Assembly: GCA_017455525.1 (NCBI GenBank) | Contig: JAFTAP010000096.1 | Span: 1-44,713 of the forward strand | Origin: Lachnospiraceae bacterium | GTDB taxonomy: Bacteria > Bacillota > Clostridia > Lachnospirales > Lachnospiraceae | Direction: 5' to 3' | Length of the DNA: 44,713 bases | Translations under genes and position numbers: made by a program | The notes under the pieces: generated by a model | Databases searched by the model: none | Told to the model about the DNA's origin: nothing | The model's input: the letters and a program-made list of their open reading frames with translations, nothing else | Part shown: positions 8,464-16,077 of the stretch, piece after piece | Numbering within the stretch: position 1 is the first letter of the stretch | Layout: each line of letters starts with the position of its first letter

Positions 8464-8549
8464 AGCTTCTAATTCGATGTTTTATGTAAACCTATAAAGC
8501 AGCATGAATTTATGAGATAAAAAATAGTATGTAGAGGAGATATAAAAAG

Positions 8550-9728
8550 ATGAACGAGCTTGAATTAAAATACGGCTGCAACCCGAATCAGAAGCCGTCG
8601 AGGGTATACATGGAGGATGGTAGCGACCTCCCGATAGAGGTCTTAAACGGAAGACCCGGCTATATCAATCTGCTTGACGCATTGAATGGGTATCAATTAG
8701 TGCGAGAGCTTCAGGAGGCTACGGGGCATGTGGCTGCGACCTCTTTCAAGCATGTATCGCCTGCGGGTGCGGCTATCGGCATACCACTTACAGATGTCGA
8801 GAAAAAGATATACTGGATAGATGACGACACAGAGCTTTCTCCGTTATCTTGTGCTTATGCTAAGGCAAGAGGCGCAGACAGGATGTCAAGCTTCGGCGAT
8901 TTTATTTCTCTGTCTGAAAAGTGTGACGCAGATACAGCGAAGCTCATAAGGCGTGAGGTTTCAGACGGCATCATTGCTCCTGATTATGATGCTGACGCTT
9001 TGGAGATACTTAAGGAGAAGAAGAAGGGCGCATACTGCATATTAAAGATTGACAAGGATTACCGTCCGGCGCCGATCGAGCGTAAGCAGGTTTACGGCGT
9101 GACCTTCGAGCAGGGAAGGAATGAGTTTAAGATAGACAGGGAGCTTCTGAATAATATCGTTACAAAGAATAAGTCACTGACGGATGATGCGGCAAATGAC
9201 TTGATGATATCGCTTATCACGCTTAAATACACCCAGAGTAACTCCGTCTGCTACGTTAAGAACGGACAGGCTATAGGCGTGGGAGCAGGCCAGCAGTCGA
9301 GGATTCACTGCACGAGGCTTGCCGGGCAGAAGGCTGATAACTGGTACCTGAGGCAGTCGCCGAAGGTGCTGTCGCTTCCTTTTAGGGATGATATAAAGAT
9401 GCCCGACAGGGACAACGCTGTAGACCTATATATAGGCTCTGATTATATGGACGTGCTTGCGGACGGCAAATGGGAGCGGATATTTACTGAAAAGCCGGAT
9501 ATATTTACCGAGGAAGAAAAGAGGGCGTGGCTTGACGGCAATACGGACGTGGCTTTAGGCTCGGACGCTTTCTTCCCGTTCGGCGATAATATAGACAGGG
9601 CGGCAAAGAGCGGGGTTAAGTATGTGGCAGAGCCCGGCGGTTCGATAAGGGACGATGCCGTTATAGAAGCTGCCGACGGTTATGATATGGTGATGTGCTT
9701 CACGGGGATGAGGCTTTTTCATCATTGA
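8550..9728 (+). CDS. Stand-alone AICAR transformylase (PurH C-terminal-domain type)
   Basis: Transfers a formyl group from 10-formyl-THF to AICAR to give FAICAR. It has the AICARFT domain without the MGS-like cyclohydrolase domain of full PurH (about 510 residues): L-K-Y-G-C-N-P-N-Q-K-P at the start, V-L-N-G-R-P-G-Y-I-N-L-L-D-A, the catalytic K-H pair in S-F-K-H-V-S-P-A-G-A-A (about residues 66-76), G-A-G-Q-Q-S-R near 250, and the end A-E-P-G-G-S-I-R-D-D. Length 392 is typical of this split form in Clostridia. AGGAGATAT precedes the ATG. It forms a two-gene unit with the PurO-like gene. Confidence 0.88.
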   Translation: MNELELKYGCNPNQKPSRVYMEDGSDLPIEVLNGRPGYINLLDALNGYQLVRELQEATGHVAATSFKHVSPAGAAIGIPLTDVEKKIYWIDDDTELSPLSCAYAKARGADRMSSFGDFISLSEKCDADTAKLIRREVSDGIIAPDYDADALEILKEKKKGAYCILKIDKDYRPAPIERKQVYGVTFEQGRNEFKIDRELLNNIVTKNKSLTDDAANDLMISLITLKYTQSNSVCYVKNGQAIGVGAGQQSRIHCTRLAGQKADNWYLRQSPKVLSLPFRDDIKMPDRDNAVDLYIGSDYMDVLADGKWERIFTEKPDIFTEEEKRAWLDGNTDVALGSDAFFPFGDNIDRAAKSGVKYVAEPGGSIRDDAVIEAADGYDMVMCFTGMRLFHH

Positions 9729-9731
9729 ATT

Positions 9732-9760
9732 TTGACCCATGTGAGTTTATTTGTTATAAT
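9732..9760 (+). promoter_or_regulatory. Sigma-A promoter for the PfkB kinase gene
   Basis: TTGACC (9732-9737), a 17-bp spacer and a consensus TATAAT (9755-9760). This is one of the best matches in the window, 47 bp before the chosen start codon. Confidence 0.85.
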
Positions 9761-9806
9761 AGAAGGTCGTTGAAGAGATTGAGAGTGAAGGCGGAGGCTT
9801 TTGCAG

Positions 9807-10733
9807 ATGGTATATACGGTTACGTTTAATCCGGCTTTAGACTATGTGGTTCATCTTGATGAGCAGATAGCCAACGGACAGATGAACAGGAGCACGAGAG
9901 AGGAGTTTTATTATGGAGGCAAGGGAATAAATGTCTCTACGGTGCTTACGAACCTCGGCATAGATACGGTCGCTATGGGATTCGTGGCGGGCTTCACGGG
10001 AGCTGCGATAGTCCACGGGCTTACTCACAAGGGAATCCGTACTGATTTCATCATATTGCGTCAGGGCATATCAAGGATTAATGTCAAGATAAGGAACGGC
10101 GAGGAGACCGATATCAACGCTGCGGGACCGCGCCTCTCGAATGATGACGTGAAGGCTTTTATGAAGAAGCTCGATGGTCTTGTAGAGGGTGATTATATAG
10201 TACTTTCAGGCTCTGTGCCGCCTAATATGCATGACATCATATATGAGCGTATATGCAGGAGGGTAGCTGATAAGGGTGTGCAGGTCGTGGTAGATGCTGA
10301 CGGAGATCTGCTTAAGAATACTATCGAACTCAAGCCTTTCCTTATCAAGCCGAATAAAGCAGAGCTTGGGAGCCTTTTCGATGCGAAGATAAAGAACGAC
10401 AAGGACATAGAAAAATATGCGAGGAAGCTTCAGGAGATGGGAGCGAGGAACGTCCTTATCTCGATGGGCGGAGACGGCTCGATGCTGATACCGGAGGAGG
10501 GCAAGGTCATCCGTATGGGCGTGCCTGAGGGCAAGGTAATAAATACGGTAGGCGCCGGCGACTCAATGGTAGCAGGCTTCCTTGCGGGCTATATGAAAAA
10601 TGGCGATATGCAGAAAGCCATGAACCTTGCGACGGCAGCGGGAGCTGCGACGGCGTTCTCAGAGGGACTTGGCGAGAAGAGTACGATAATGATGCAGCTT
10701 GAGAAGATTAATAATAATCTCTGGGCGAAATAG
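9807..10733 (+). CDS. pfkB: 1-phosphofructokinase-type PfkB sugar kinase
   Basis: Ribokinase-fold kinase of the hexose-phosphate branch (fructose-1-phosphate, possibly tagatose-6-phosphate). The N-terminus M-V-Y-T-V-T-F-N-P-A-L-D-Y-V is typical of 1-phosphofructokinase. The sugar-binding G-G-K-G-I-N-V-S lies near residues 37-44, and the anion hole with catalytic base N-T-V-G-A-G-D-S (Asp252) near the end. I chose ATG 9807 over TTG 9801 because it restores the family N-terminus and places GGCGGAGG (9790-9797) at a normal 9-nt spacing. No PTS genes are next to it, so the in vivo sugar is open. Confidence 0.88.
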   Translation: MVYTVTFNPALDYVVHLDEQIANGQMNRSTREEFYYGGKGINVSTVLTNLGIDTVAMGFVAGFTGAAIVHGLTHKGIRTDFIILRQGISRINVKIRNGEETDINAAGPRLSNDDVKAFMKKLDGLVEGDYIVLSGSVPPNMHDIIYERICRRVADKGVQVVVDADGDLLKNTIELKPFLIKPNKAELGSLFDAKIKNDKDIEKYARKLQEMGARNVLISMGGDGSMLIPEEGKVIRMGVPEGKVINTVGAGDSMVAGFLAGYMKNGDMQKAMNLATAAGAATAFSEGLGEKSTIMMQLEKINNNLWAK

Positions 10734-10742
10734 ATAAGTTAA

Positions 10743-10826
10743 GCCGGCGTGTCGGAATTGGCAGACGAGACAGACTCAAAATCTGTTATCCGCAAGGGTG
10801 TATGGGTTCAAGTCCCATCGCCGGCA
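10743..10826 (+). tRNA. tRNA-Leu, anticodon CAA
   Basis: Complete 84-nt cloverleaf. The acceptor stem GCCGGCG pairs with CGCCGGC before discriminator A. The anticodon stem ACAGA/UCUGU encloses loop CUCAAAA, giving anticodon CAA for codon UUG. A long class II variable arm and the T arm AUGGG-UUCAAGU-CCCAU are present, and G-G occurs in the D loop. CCA is not encoded. Confidence 0.97.
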
Positions 10827-10833
10827 TTCAAAT

Positions 10834-10862
10834 CCCCCGGCGTGTATCGTCGGGGGTTATTT
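10834..10862 (+). terminator. Terminator after tRNA-Leu
   Basis: CCCCCGGCG (10834-10842) pairs with CGTCGGGGG (10848-10856), with one G-U pair, around loop TGTAT, followed by TTATTT. A strong G+C stem right after the tRNA. Confidence 0.8.
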
Positions 10863-10897
10863 AGGTATTAGGGAAAATTTTCAGAAAAGAGGATGAG

Positions 10898-12700
10898 ATG
10901 ACAGAAGAAGAAATGAATCGGGAAGATGCAGTAGTTGACATAAAGTATGAGGACGCAGGGCTTGATGACAGGATATTAAGGGCTGTCGCAGAACTTGGTT
11001 ATGAGGTGATGACGCCTATACAGAAGGACGCCATACCCGTCATGCTTGAGGGAAGAGACCTTATAGGACAGGCTCAGACAGGTACGGGTAAGACGGCGGC
11101 ATTCGGCATACCTATAGTGCAGAGTGTGGATGCTTTTGAAGAGAGACCGCAGGCGCTTATTCTTTGCCCTACGAGGGAGCTTGCCATACAGGCGGCTGAC
11201 GATATAAGGCAGTATGCGAAGTATTTTTCCGGGATAAGGGTGCTTCCCATATATGGCGGACAGGACATAACGAAGCAGATAAGGAGCTTGAAGGGAAATT
11301 CGCAGATAGTGGTCGGCACTCCGGGGCGTGTCATGGATCATATAAGGCGGCATACATTAAAGCTTGACGCTGTGAAGATAGTAGTGCTGGACGAGGCGGA
11401 TGAGATGCTTGACATGGGATTCCGCGAGGATATAGAAACTATACTTAAAGACATTCCGCAGGAGCATCAGACGGCTTTATTCTCTGCTACGATGCCCAAG
11501 CCGATACTGCAGATAACGAAGGACTATCAGAAGGAAGATGCTGTATTTGTTAAGATACCGGCAAAGGAGCTGACCGTTCCTTTAGTCAGGCAGTATTTCT
11601 ACGAGATACCTAAGGGGATGAAGGTCGATGCGGTGTCCAGATTATTGGACTACTACAATCCGAAGCTCACGCTTATATTCACCAATACTAAGCGCATGGC
11701 GGACGAGCTTGCGGAGACTCTCATAGGCAGGGGATACTTTGCTGACGTGCTGCATGGGGATCTCTCGCAGCAGCAGAGGGACCACGTCATGGCGGGCTTC
11801 AGGAACGGCAGCACAGAGATACTTATCGCTACCGATGTGGCGGCGAGGGGGCTTGACGTGGATGATGTGGAGGCGGTCATTAATTATGACGTGCCTGATG
11901 ATATCGAGTATTACGTACACCGCATAGGGCGTACCGGCAGGGCAGGACGCAAGGGCAGGGCGTTCACATTGGTAGTAGGCAGAGACATATATAAAATAAG
12001 GGATATCGAGAGATTTTGTCATACACATATAGAATCAAGGCATATCCCCACGGGCAAGGATGTGAAGGCGTCAAAGGCACAGAGCATTCTTGATTCCGTG
12101 ACCGAGGTAGCAGCAGGAGAGGATCTTTCTGACATGATAAGCCTTATCGAGAGCAAGATGTCTGATATGGAGCTGACATCTCTTGATATAGCTGCGGCAT
12201 TTCTAAAGAAGGCGATGGGGACAGGCAAGGACGAGGTCAAGGATTCAGACTTCATCACGCACAGGCAGGATGAGCCTGATGGAAGGAGACGCTCGCGTCG
12301 TGAAAGAGATAGGCGCAGATCCGGGAGAATGCGCAGAGATGAGGGCAGATCCGAGGGACGCAGAAGAGACAGGGACAGATTCGAGTCAGATGGACGCAGG
12401 ACAGAAAAATCTGATCGGTTCAGAGATGACGGACGAAGACCGGATAGAGACGATAGGTTCGTGGATGATAGATCTGATCGGTTCAGAGAAAGGGATGAAA
12501 GGCGCAGAGCTGACAGATCAGATAGAGACAGGAATAGATCAGATAAGAAGCGTCCTACAGAGGGTTCTTATTTTGACAGGTTCGCAGATAAGAAGATCCG
12601 CTCTAAGGATATAAATCTTGACGGCTCCGTGAAGTCGAAGAAGGACAGACCGAGGCTGGGCTTCGGAAAAGTAGGAAAGAAGAGGCGCAAGGACAGATAA
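10898..12700 (+). CDS. DEAD-box ATP-dependent RNA helicase (CshA/DeaD type)
   Basis: Two RecA-like domains with all core motifs: Q motif near residue 41 (T-P-I-Q), motif I A-Q-T-G-T-G-K-T at 59-66, P-T-R-E-L-A, T-P-G-R, motif II D-E-A-D at about 165, S-A-T in L-F-S-A-T-M-P, A-T-D-V-A-A-R-G-L-D, and motif VI H-R-I-G-R-T-G-R at about 341. The tail (about 450-600) is a long R/D/S-rich, low-complexity RNA-binding region (R-R-S-R-R-E-R-D-R-R type), ending in a basic K-rich segment. Likely role: mRNA turnover, ribosome assembly or cold adaptation. GAGG precedes the ATG. The MATE gene starts on the next base after its stop. Confidence 0.95.
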   Translation: MTEEEMNREDAVVDIKYEDAGLDDRILRAVAELGYEVMTPIQKDAIPVMLEGRDLIGQAQTGTGKTAAFGIPIVQSVDAFEERPQALILCPTRELAIQAADDIRQYAKYFSGIRVLPIYGGQDITKQIRSLKGNSQIVVGTPGRVMDHIRRHTLKLDAVKIVVLDEADEMLDMGFREDIETILKDIPQEHQTALFSATMPKPILQITKDYQKEDAVFVKIPAKELTVPLVRQYFYEIPKGMKVDAVSRLLDYYNPKLTLIFTNTKRMADELAETLIGRGYFADVLHGDLSQQQRDHVMAGFRNGSTEILIATDVAARGLDVDDVEAVINYDVPDDIEYYVHRIGRTGRAGRKGRAFTLVVGRDIYKIRDIERFCHTHIESRHIPTGKDVKASKAQSILDSVTEVAAGEDLSDMISLIESKMSDMELTSLDIAAAFLKKAMGTGKDEVKDSDFITHRQDEPDGRRRSRRERDRRRSGRMRRDEGRSEGRRRDRDRFESDGRRTEKSDRFRDDGRRPDRDDRFVDDRSDRFRERDERRRADRSDRDRNRSDKKRPTEGSYFDRFADKKIRSKDINLDGSVKSKKDRPRLGFGKVGKKRRKDR

Positions 12701-14062
12701 ATGGGTGCATCTCTTACAGAGGGCAGGCCTCTTAAGATAATACTTAAATTCATGCTGCCCCTCCTTTTGGGGAATATATTTCAGCAGTTCTACAATATGG
12801 TGGACACGATAATAGTCGGCAAGTTCGTGGGAGCGAATGCTTTGGCGGCGGTAGGCTCTACGGGGACCATCATGTTCCTGGTGCTTGGAATTGCTAACGG
12901 CATGGCGACAGGCTTCACGGTGCTTACGAGCCAGAAGTTCGGGGCGAAGCAAATAGAAGAAACCAAGGCTACTGTCGCAAACGGGATAATGCTGTCAGGA
13001 ATAGTGGTTGTTGTTCTGACAGCCTTAAGCCTTACCTTCATGCATCCTGTATTAAGGCTTATGAATACGCCTGAGGACATATATGACGACGCATACAGCT
13101 ATATTTCAGTCATCTGCATGGGTATAGTGATGCTCGTGTCATATAACCTTTTTTCTGCGTTCTTAAGGGCTATCGGCAATAGCAGGATACCGCTTTTCTC
13201 CCTTATTTTTTCGGCTCTGTTGAATATAGTGCTCGACGTTGTCTTCATAGTCAATTTCCACATGGGAGTCGCCGGGGCTGCATGGGCTACGAACCTATCA
13301 CAGGGCATAGCTGCCATCTTATGCGTGGTTTATATAATTAAAAAAGAACCTGTGCTTACTCCTACAAGGAGGATGTGGAGGCTTAACAGGCAGTATTCAA
13401 GGCTACAGCTTTACATCGGGGTGCCTATGGCTTTGCAGTTCGGGATCACGGCATCGGGAACGATGATAATGCAGAGCGCGATAAATATATACGGCTCGGT
13501 TGCGGTCGCAGGCTTCACTGCAGCAAGCAAGGTGCAGAACCTTCTGACGCAGGGCATGATGGCTATAGGACAGACTATGACAAGCTATTCGGGACAGAAC
13601 TTCGGGAAGGGCGACCTTGAGCGGGTGGAGTACGGCGTGAAGGATGCCATGAAGATAATGACGGTCTATTCTATCGCAGCGGCTTTGCTTGCAGTGCTTG
13701 CGCTGCCATACATGATGAAGCTCTTCTTTGCATCCGACGCAGTATTTGACGACCTTATTCCATGGGCAAGGACTTATATCTATGAGTGCGTCTTTGCCTA
13801 TATTCCATTGTCAGCAATATTCATATTCAGGAATTCCATGCAGGGCTGCGGATACGGCATGACTGCAATGATGCTTGGAATCGTTGAGTTCTTCACTAGA
13901 CTTATTGCTGCACTTTTATCGATAAGGATAAAGAGCTACGCCCTTGCTGTAGGAAGTGATCCCCTCGCATGGCTTACGGCAGGGATTATATCGGTGATCT
14001 TATTCTTGCATGTGATGAAGGATCTTAAGGCTAAGAAATTGACTGCAGAGAATATAAAGTAG
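12701..14062 (+). CDS. MATE family efflux transporter
   Basis: Inner-membrane cation-coupled multidrug antiporter of 453 residues with about 12 predicted helices in two bundles. The start M-L-P-L-L-L-G-N-I-F-Q-Q-F-Y-N-M-V-D-T-I-I-V-G-K-F-V-G is a family signature, and L-F-S-A-F-L-R-A-I-G-N-S-R-I-P and the second-half F-R-N-S-M-Q-G-C-G-Y-G-M equivalents are present. The ATG follows the helicase stop without a gap, so translation is probably coupled. The substrate cannot be told from sequence. The 107 bases after it, up to the convergent regulator gene, show no clear terminator. Confidence 0.93.
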   Translation: MGASLTEGRPLKIILKFMLPLLLGNIFQQFYNMVDTIIVGKFVGANALAAVGSTGTIMFLVLGIANGMATGFTVLTSQKFGAKQIEETKATVANGIMLSGIVVVVLTALSLTFMHPVLRLMNTPEDIYDDAYSYISVICMGIVMLVSYNLFSAFLRAIGNSRIPLFSLIFSALLNIVLDVVFIVNFHMGVAGAAWATNLSQGIAAILCVVYIIKKEPVLTPTRRMWRLNRQYSRLQLYIGVPMALQFGITASGTMIMQSAINIYGSVAVAGFTAASKVQNLLTQGMMAIGQTMTSYSGQNFGKGDLERVEYGVKDAMKIMTVYSIAAALLAVLALPYMMKLFFASDAVFDDLIPWARTYIYECVFAYIPLSAIFIFRNSMQGCGYGMTAMMLGIVEFFTRLIAALLSIRIKSYALAVGSDPLAWLTAGIISVILFLHVMKDLKAKKLTAENIK

Positions 14063-14169
14063 AATAATTTAAGCGGATTCCGAAGGGCGATCTATCCTGA
14101 TGAAAGGCATAAGCATCTGTATAAAAAGAATAGTACTATGAGTAAAATATTGCTTGCTGGGATGTAGTT

Positions 14170-14520
14170 TCAGCCTTCATTGCTTGAATTAGATGTAAAC
14201 GCCTGATAGCATGCATCGAGTATCTTATAGGCAGCATACTTCTCTTTGGGAGGAAGCATATCTATTTCTGATATTATATCGTTGTAATTCAAAGAAGCGG
14301 GATTTTCTTCTTCTGTCATTATGATATCCGGTGTTATGTGGAATACTTCACAGATTTTCAACATTGATCCAAGCTTAGGATTTGTTAGTCCTCGTTCGAT
14401 ATCCGCATAAGCACGGAGCGAGATTCCTGCCTGCCATGCGGCTTCTGCCTGTGAAAGACCAGATTGCTTTCTAATCTGTTGTAATTTATCACCTATTCTT
14501 TTTAAATTTGTAACAAGCAT
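14170..14520 (-). CDS. XRE-family transcriptional regulator next to the LoaP pair
   Basis: DNA-binding protein of 116 residues with an HTH_3/XRE domain at about residues 8-70 (I-R-K-Q-S-G-L-S-Q-A-E-A-A-W-Q-A-G-I-S-L-type helices, then D-I-E-R-G-L-T-N-P-K). The C-terminal 45 residues are helical with no known domain (M-L-P-P-K-E-K-Y-A-A-Y-K-I-L). AAAGGAG stands 7 nt before the ATG on the minus strand. It is divergent from the LoaP genes, and the region between has two copies of a 20-bp palindrome, so it most likely represses itself and the LoaP/capsule promoter. The effector is unknown. No signal-binding domain is visible. Confidence 0.88.
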   Translation of the reverse strand: MLVTNLKRIGDKLQQIRKQSGLSQAEAAWQAGISLRAYADIERGLTNPKLGSMLKICEVFHITPDIIMTEEENPASLNYNDIISEIDMLPPKEKYAAYKILDACYQAFTSNSSNEG

Positions 14521-14544
14521 TTCATTTCTCCTTTAATTTCCACA

Positions 14545-14564
14545 ATAGGAACTATAGTTCCTAT
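14545..14564. promoter_or_regulatory. Operator 1: perfect 20-bp palindrome ATAGGAA-N6-TTCCTAT
   Basis: A complete palindrome with arms ATAGGAAC and GTTCCTAT. It lies 25-44 bp upstream of the XRE start codon and includes TATAGT on the minus strand. It is the presumed site for autoregulation by the XRE protein. The same arms and spacing recur in operator 2. Confidence 0.75.
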
Positions 14565-14569
14565 AAATA

Positions 14570-14598
14570 TTGACAAAAATACCTTGACATGCTTAAAT
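14570..14598 (+). promoter_or_regulatory. Promoter of the LoaP genes and probably of the capsule operon
   Basis: TTGACA (14570-14575), 17-bp spacer, TTAAAT (14593-14598). Operator 2 begins on the next base, covering the predicted start site, and operator 1 ends 5 bp before the -35. A second TTGACA at 14584 has no matching -10. Confidence 0.6.
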
Positions 14599-14618
14599 AT
14601 AGGAAGTCTGGTTCCTAT
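14599..14618. promoter_or_regulatory. Operator 2: ATAGGAA-N6-TTCCTAT over the LoaP start site
   Basis: Arms ATAGGAA (14599-14605) and TTCCTAT (14612-14618) match operator 1 exactly, with the same 6-bp gap but a different centre (GTCTGG). Centre-to-centre distance to operator 1 is 54 bp, close to five helical turns, which would allow two dimers on the same DNA face. Confidence 0.75.
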
Positions 14619-14667
14619 ATTTAGTGCTTAGGTAATAATTATTGAACCATAGAAGGGCAGATATCGT

Positions 14668-15198
14668 ATGTGGTACGTGCTGAAGGTAATAGAGGGAAAA
14701 GAGGAAAATGCTTGTGAGACATGCAGGATGACATTCACGGATGAGTGCCATGCTGATGTCTTCGTGCCTTACTATGCCCGCCCGTATCACAGAGATGGGG
14801 AGTGGAAGGAGATAAAGAAGGCCTTATTCCCCGGATACATCTTCGTAGATACCGACAAGGCAGGGGCGGAAAGAGTTAGAGAGATGACGGTGAAGCGCAT
14901 ACCGTACACCGCACAGCCCGTGTGCGTGGGGGAAGAGTTCGTGCCCATATACGAGGACGAGCAGAGGCTACTTGAGAGCCTCATGGATAATGATCATGTC
15001 GTGACCGTGTCTAACGGCAACATAATAGACGACAGGGTCGTGGTAGACGAGGGACCGCTAATGCAGTATTCCGACAAGGTCTGCTGGTACGACCGCCATA
15101 AGAGGATGGCAAACATAGAGATGAACCTTCTGGGAAAGACGAGGCGCGTCAAGATAGGACTGGTACTGGCTAATAGGATATATACGAAGGCAGGATGA
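14668..15198 (+). CDS. loaP: LoaP/NusG-like antiterminator, first paralogue
   Basis: NusG-family transcription elongation factor. The NGN domain spans about residues 1-105 (M-W-Y-V-L-K-V-I-E-G-K-E start, A-L-F-P-G-Y-I-F-V-D at about 50-59), followed by a KOW domain (D-D-R-V-V-V-D-E-G-P-L, then W-Y-D-R-H-K-R-M-A, about 124-170). Core NusG is usually elsewhere beside secE, while LoaP-type paralogues (about 170-180 residues) head long polysaccharide or antibiotic operons and let RNA polymerase pass terminators. Here it stands directly before a ~20-kb capsule cluster. Cysteines at residues 17 and 20 (A-C-E-T-C) and in the KOW domain are unusual. AAGGG lies 10 nt before the ATG. Confidence 0.9.
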   Translation: MWYVLKVIEGKEENACETCRMTFTDECHADVFVPYYARPYHRDGEWKEIKKALFPGYIFVDTDKAGAERVREMTVKRIPYTAQPVCVGEEFVPIYEDEQRLLESLMDNDHVVTVSNGNIIDDRVVVDEGPLMQYSDKVCWYDRHKRMANIEMNLLGKTRRVKIGLVLANRIYTKAG

Positions 15199-15202
15199 TA
15201 TC

Positions 15203-15739
15203 TTGTGGTACGTGATACAGGTGAAAGCCATGCATGAGACGGCGGTCGTGGAGAGGTGCAGGAGCGATGTCATAATCCCGGGTGAGGACGTCTTCGCGAT
15301 GAAGTCGGAGAGGATGTTTAAGAGGCATGGCGAGTGGAGCCTGATAGAGGAAGTGTCCTTCCAGAAGTATATATTCGCCGTGACAGAGGACACCGATGAC
15401 TTCCGCATAAGGCTGAGGAACGTGAAAGAGCTCACGAAGATGCTGGGCGTAGGGGATGAGGTGGTCCCGATAAGGCAGGACGAGGAAGACCTGCTTAGGA
15501 GCCTCGGAGGAGAGGAGCATGTGATCCGTTATTCCGTGGGCTTCGTGACAGGCGACAGACTCATAGTCACGGAGGGACCGCTTGCGGGGCACGAGGGAGA
15601 GGTCAAGTGGATAGACCGCCACCAGAGGCTTGCGGGGATAGAGACGGAGCTCATGGGACAGATAGTAACCATAAGGCTTGGCTGCGAGGTATTGAAGAAG
15701 CTCCCGGAGGGACGTCTTATGCCTACTGGGACAGCGTAG
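15203..15739 (+). CDS. loaP: LoaP/NusG-like antiterminator, second paralogue
   Basis: The second NusG-like protein, 178 residues, clearly diverged from the first: M-W-Y-V-I-Q-V-K at the start, V-S-F-Q-K-Y-I-F-A-V in place of F-P-G-Y-I-F-V, and a well-kept KOW region (G-D-R-L-I-V-T-E-G-P-L-A-G-H-E-G-E-V-K, then I-D-R-H-Q-R-L-A). The start is TTG 15203 with AGGA 7 nt upstream, 4 nt after the first loaP stop, so the two are co-translated. The P-G loss in the NGN core may change contacts with polymerase or RNA. The two proteins may serve different terminators, or one may modulate the other. This is inference. Confidence 0.88.
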   Translation: MWYVIQVKAMHETAVVERCRSDVIIPGEDVFAMKSERMFKRHGEWSLIEEVSFQKYIFAVTEDTDDFRIRLRNVKELTKMLGVGDEVVPIRQDEEDLLRSLGGEEHVIRYSVGFVTGDRLIVTEGPLAGHEGEVKWIDRHQRLAGIETELMGQIVTIRLGCEVLKKLPEGRLMPTGTA

Positions 15740-15752
15740 ATATATGTTGATA

Positions 15753-15775
15753 GAGCAGGTATATGAAACCCGCTC
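15753..15775 (+). ncRNA. Leader hairpin just after the LoaP genes, candidate LoaP recognition element
   Basis: GAGCAGGT (15753-15760) pairs with ACCCGCTC (15768-15775) except for one A-C mismatch, around loop ATATGAA. LoaP proteins are known to need an RNA hairpin in the leader they act on. This is the first solid hairpin downstream of loaP. A further stem CGCC-CGGAT-GGCG lies at 15893-15905 inside GGCTT/AAGCC (15862/15906). Confidence 0.4.
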
Positions 15776-15875
15776 CGACTTATGGAGAGAAATATCATTC
15801 AGGAAACCATGGAATGTGAAGGTCGATGGAGTCGCCACACAGGAAACGGCGGATATATCGTGGCTTAAGGATGAA

Positions 15876-15974
15876 GTATGTCGGGAATCAAGCGCCCGGA
15901 TGGCGAAGCCTATTTATTATCTTTAATAGTATGTCGATCCCCTATATCTCTAAGAAGCCCGACATACCGGCCAT
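15876..15974 (+). ncRNA. Leader segment with mutually exclusive RNA helices upstream of a terminator
   Basis: CCCGACATAC (15958-15967) can pair perfectly with GTATGTCGGG (15876-15885), or by its last 8 bases with GTATGTCG (15929-15936); the two pairings exclude each other. The adjoining GGCCAT (15969-15974) can pair with ATGGTC (16020-16025), the 3' arm of the terminator, with one G-U. This is the layout of an attenuator or riboswitch-like expression platform. No known aptamer is recognised. Confidence 0.45.
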
Positions 15975-16010
15975 GCTTATAGAGCTTGAATATGAAAAAG
16001 ATATCAGGAT

Positions 16011-16037
16011 GGACCTCGAATGGTCTTTTTTTGTTTT
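16011..16037 (+). terminator. Intrinsic terminator in the capsule operon leader
   Basis: GGACC (16011-16015) pairs with GGTCT (16022-16026) around TCGAAT, then a run of T (16026-16032) and GTTTT. The stem is short, which suits a terminator that is meant to be overcome. It sits between the LoaP genes and all capsule genes. Confidence 0.6.
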
Positions 16038-16077
16038 ATAGTATTTAGATGAAATCTCAATAAGGGACAGGTAGGTT

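Noticed and set aside
10743-10862. tRNA-Leu as an integration site for a mobile element
   Set aside because: No integrase, no direct repeat of the tRNA 3' end and ordinary housekeeping genes on both sides.
12270-12614. 114-codon frame inside the helicase gene
   Set aside because: It is a second-frame shadow of the R/D/S-rich helicase tail, which has clear coding continuity in the main frame.
15744-15926. 60-codon frame after the second loaP
   Set aside because: Weak ribosome site and no recognisable pattern. It covers the RNA structures described for the leader, which explain the sequence better. A leader peptide remains possible but unsupported.
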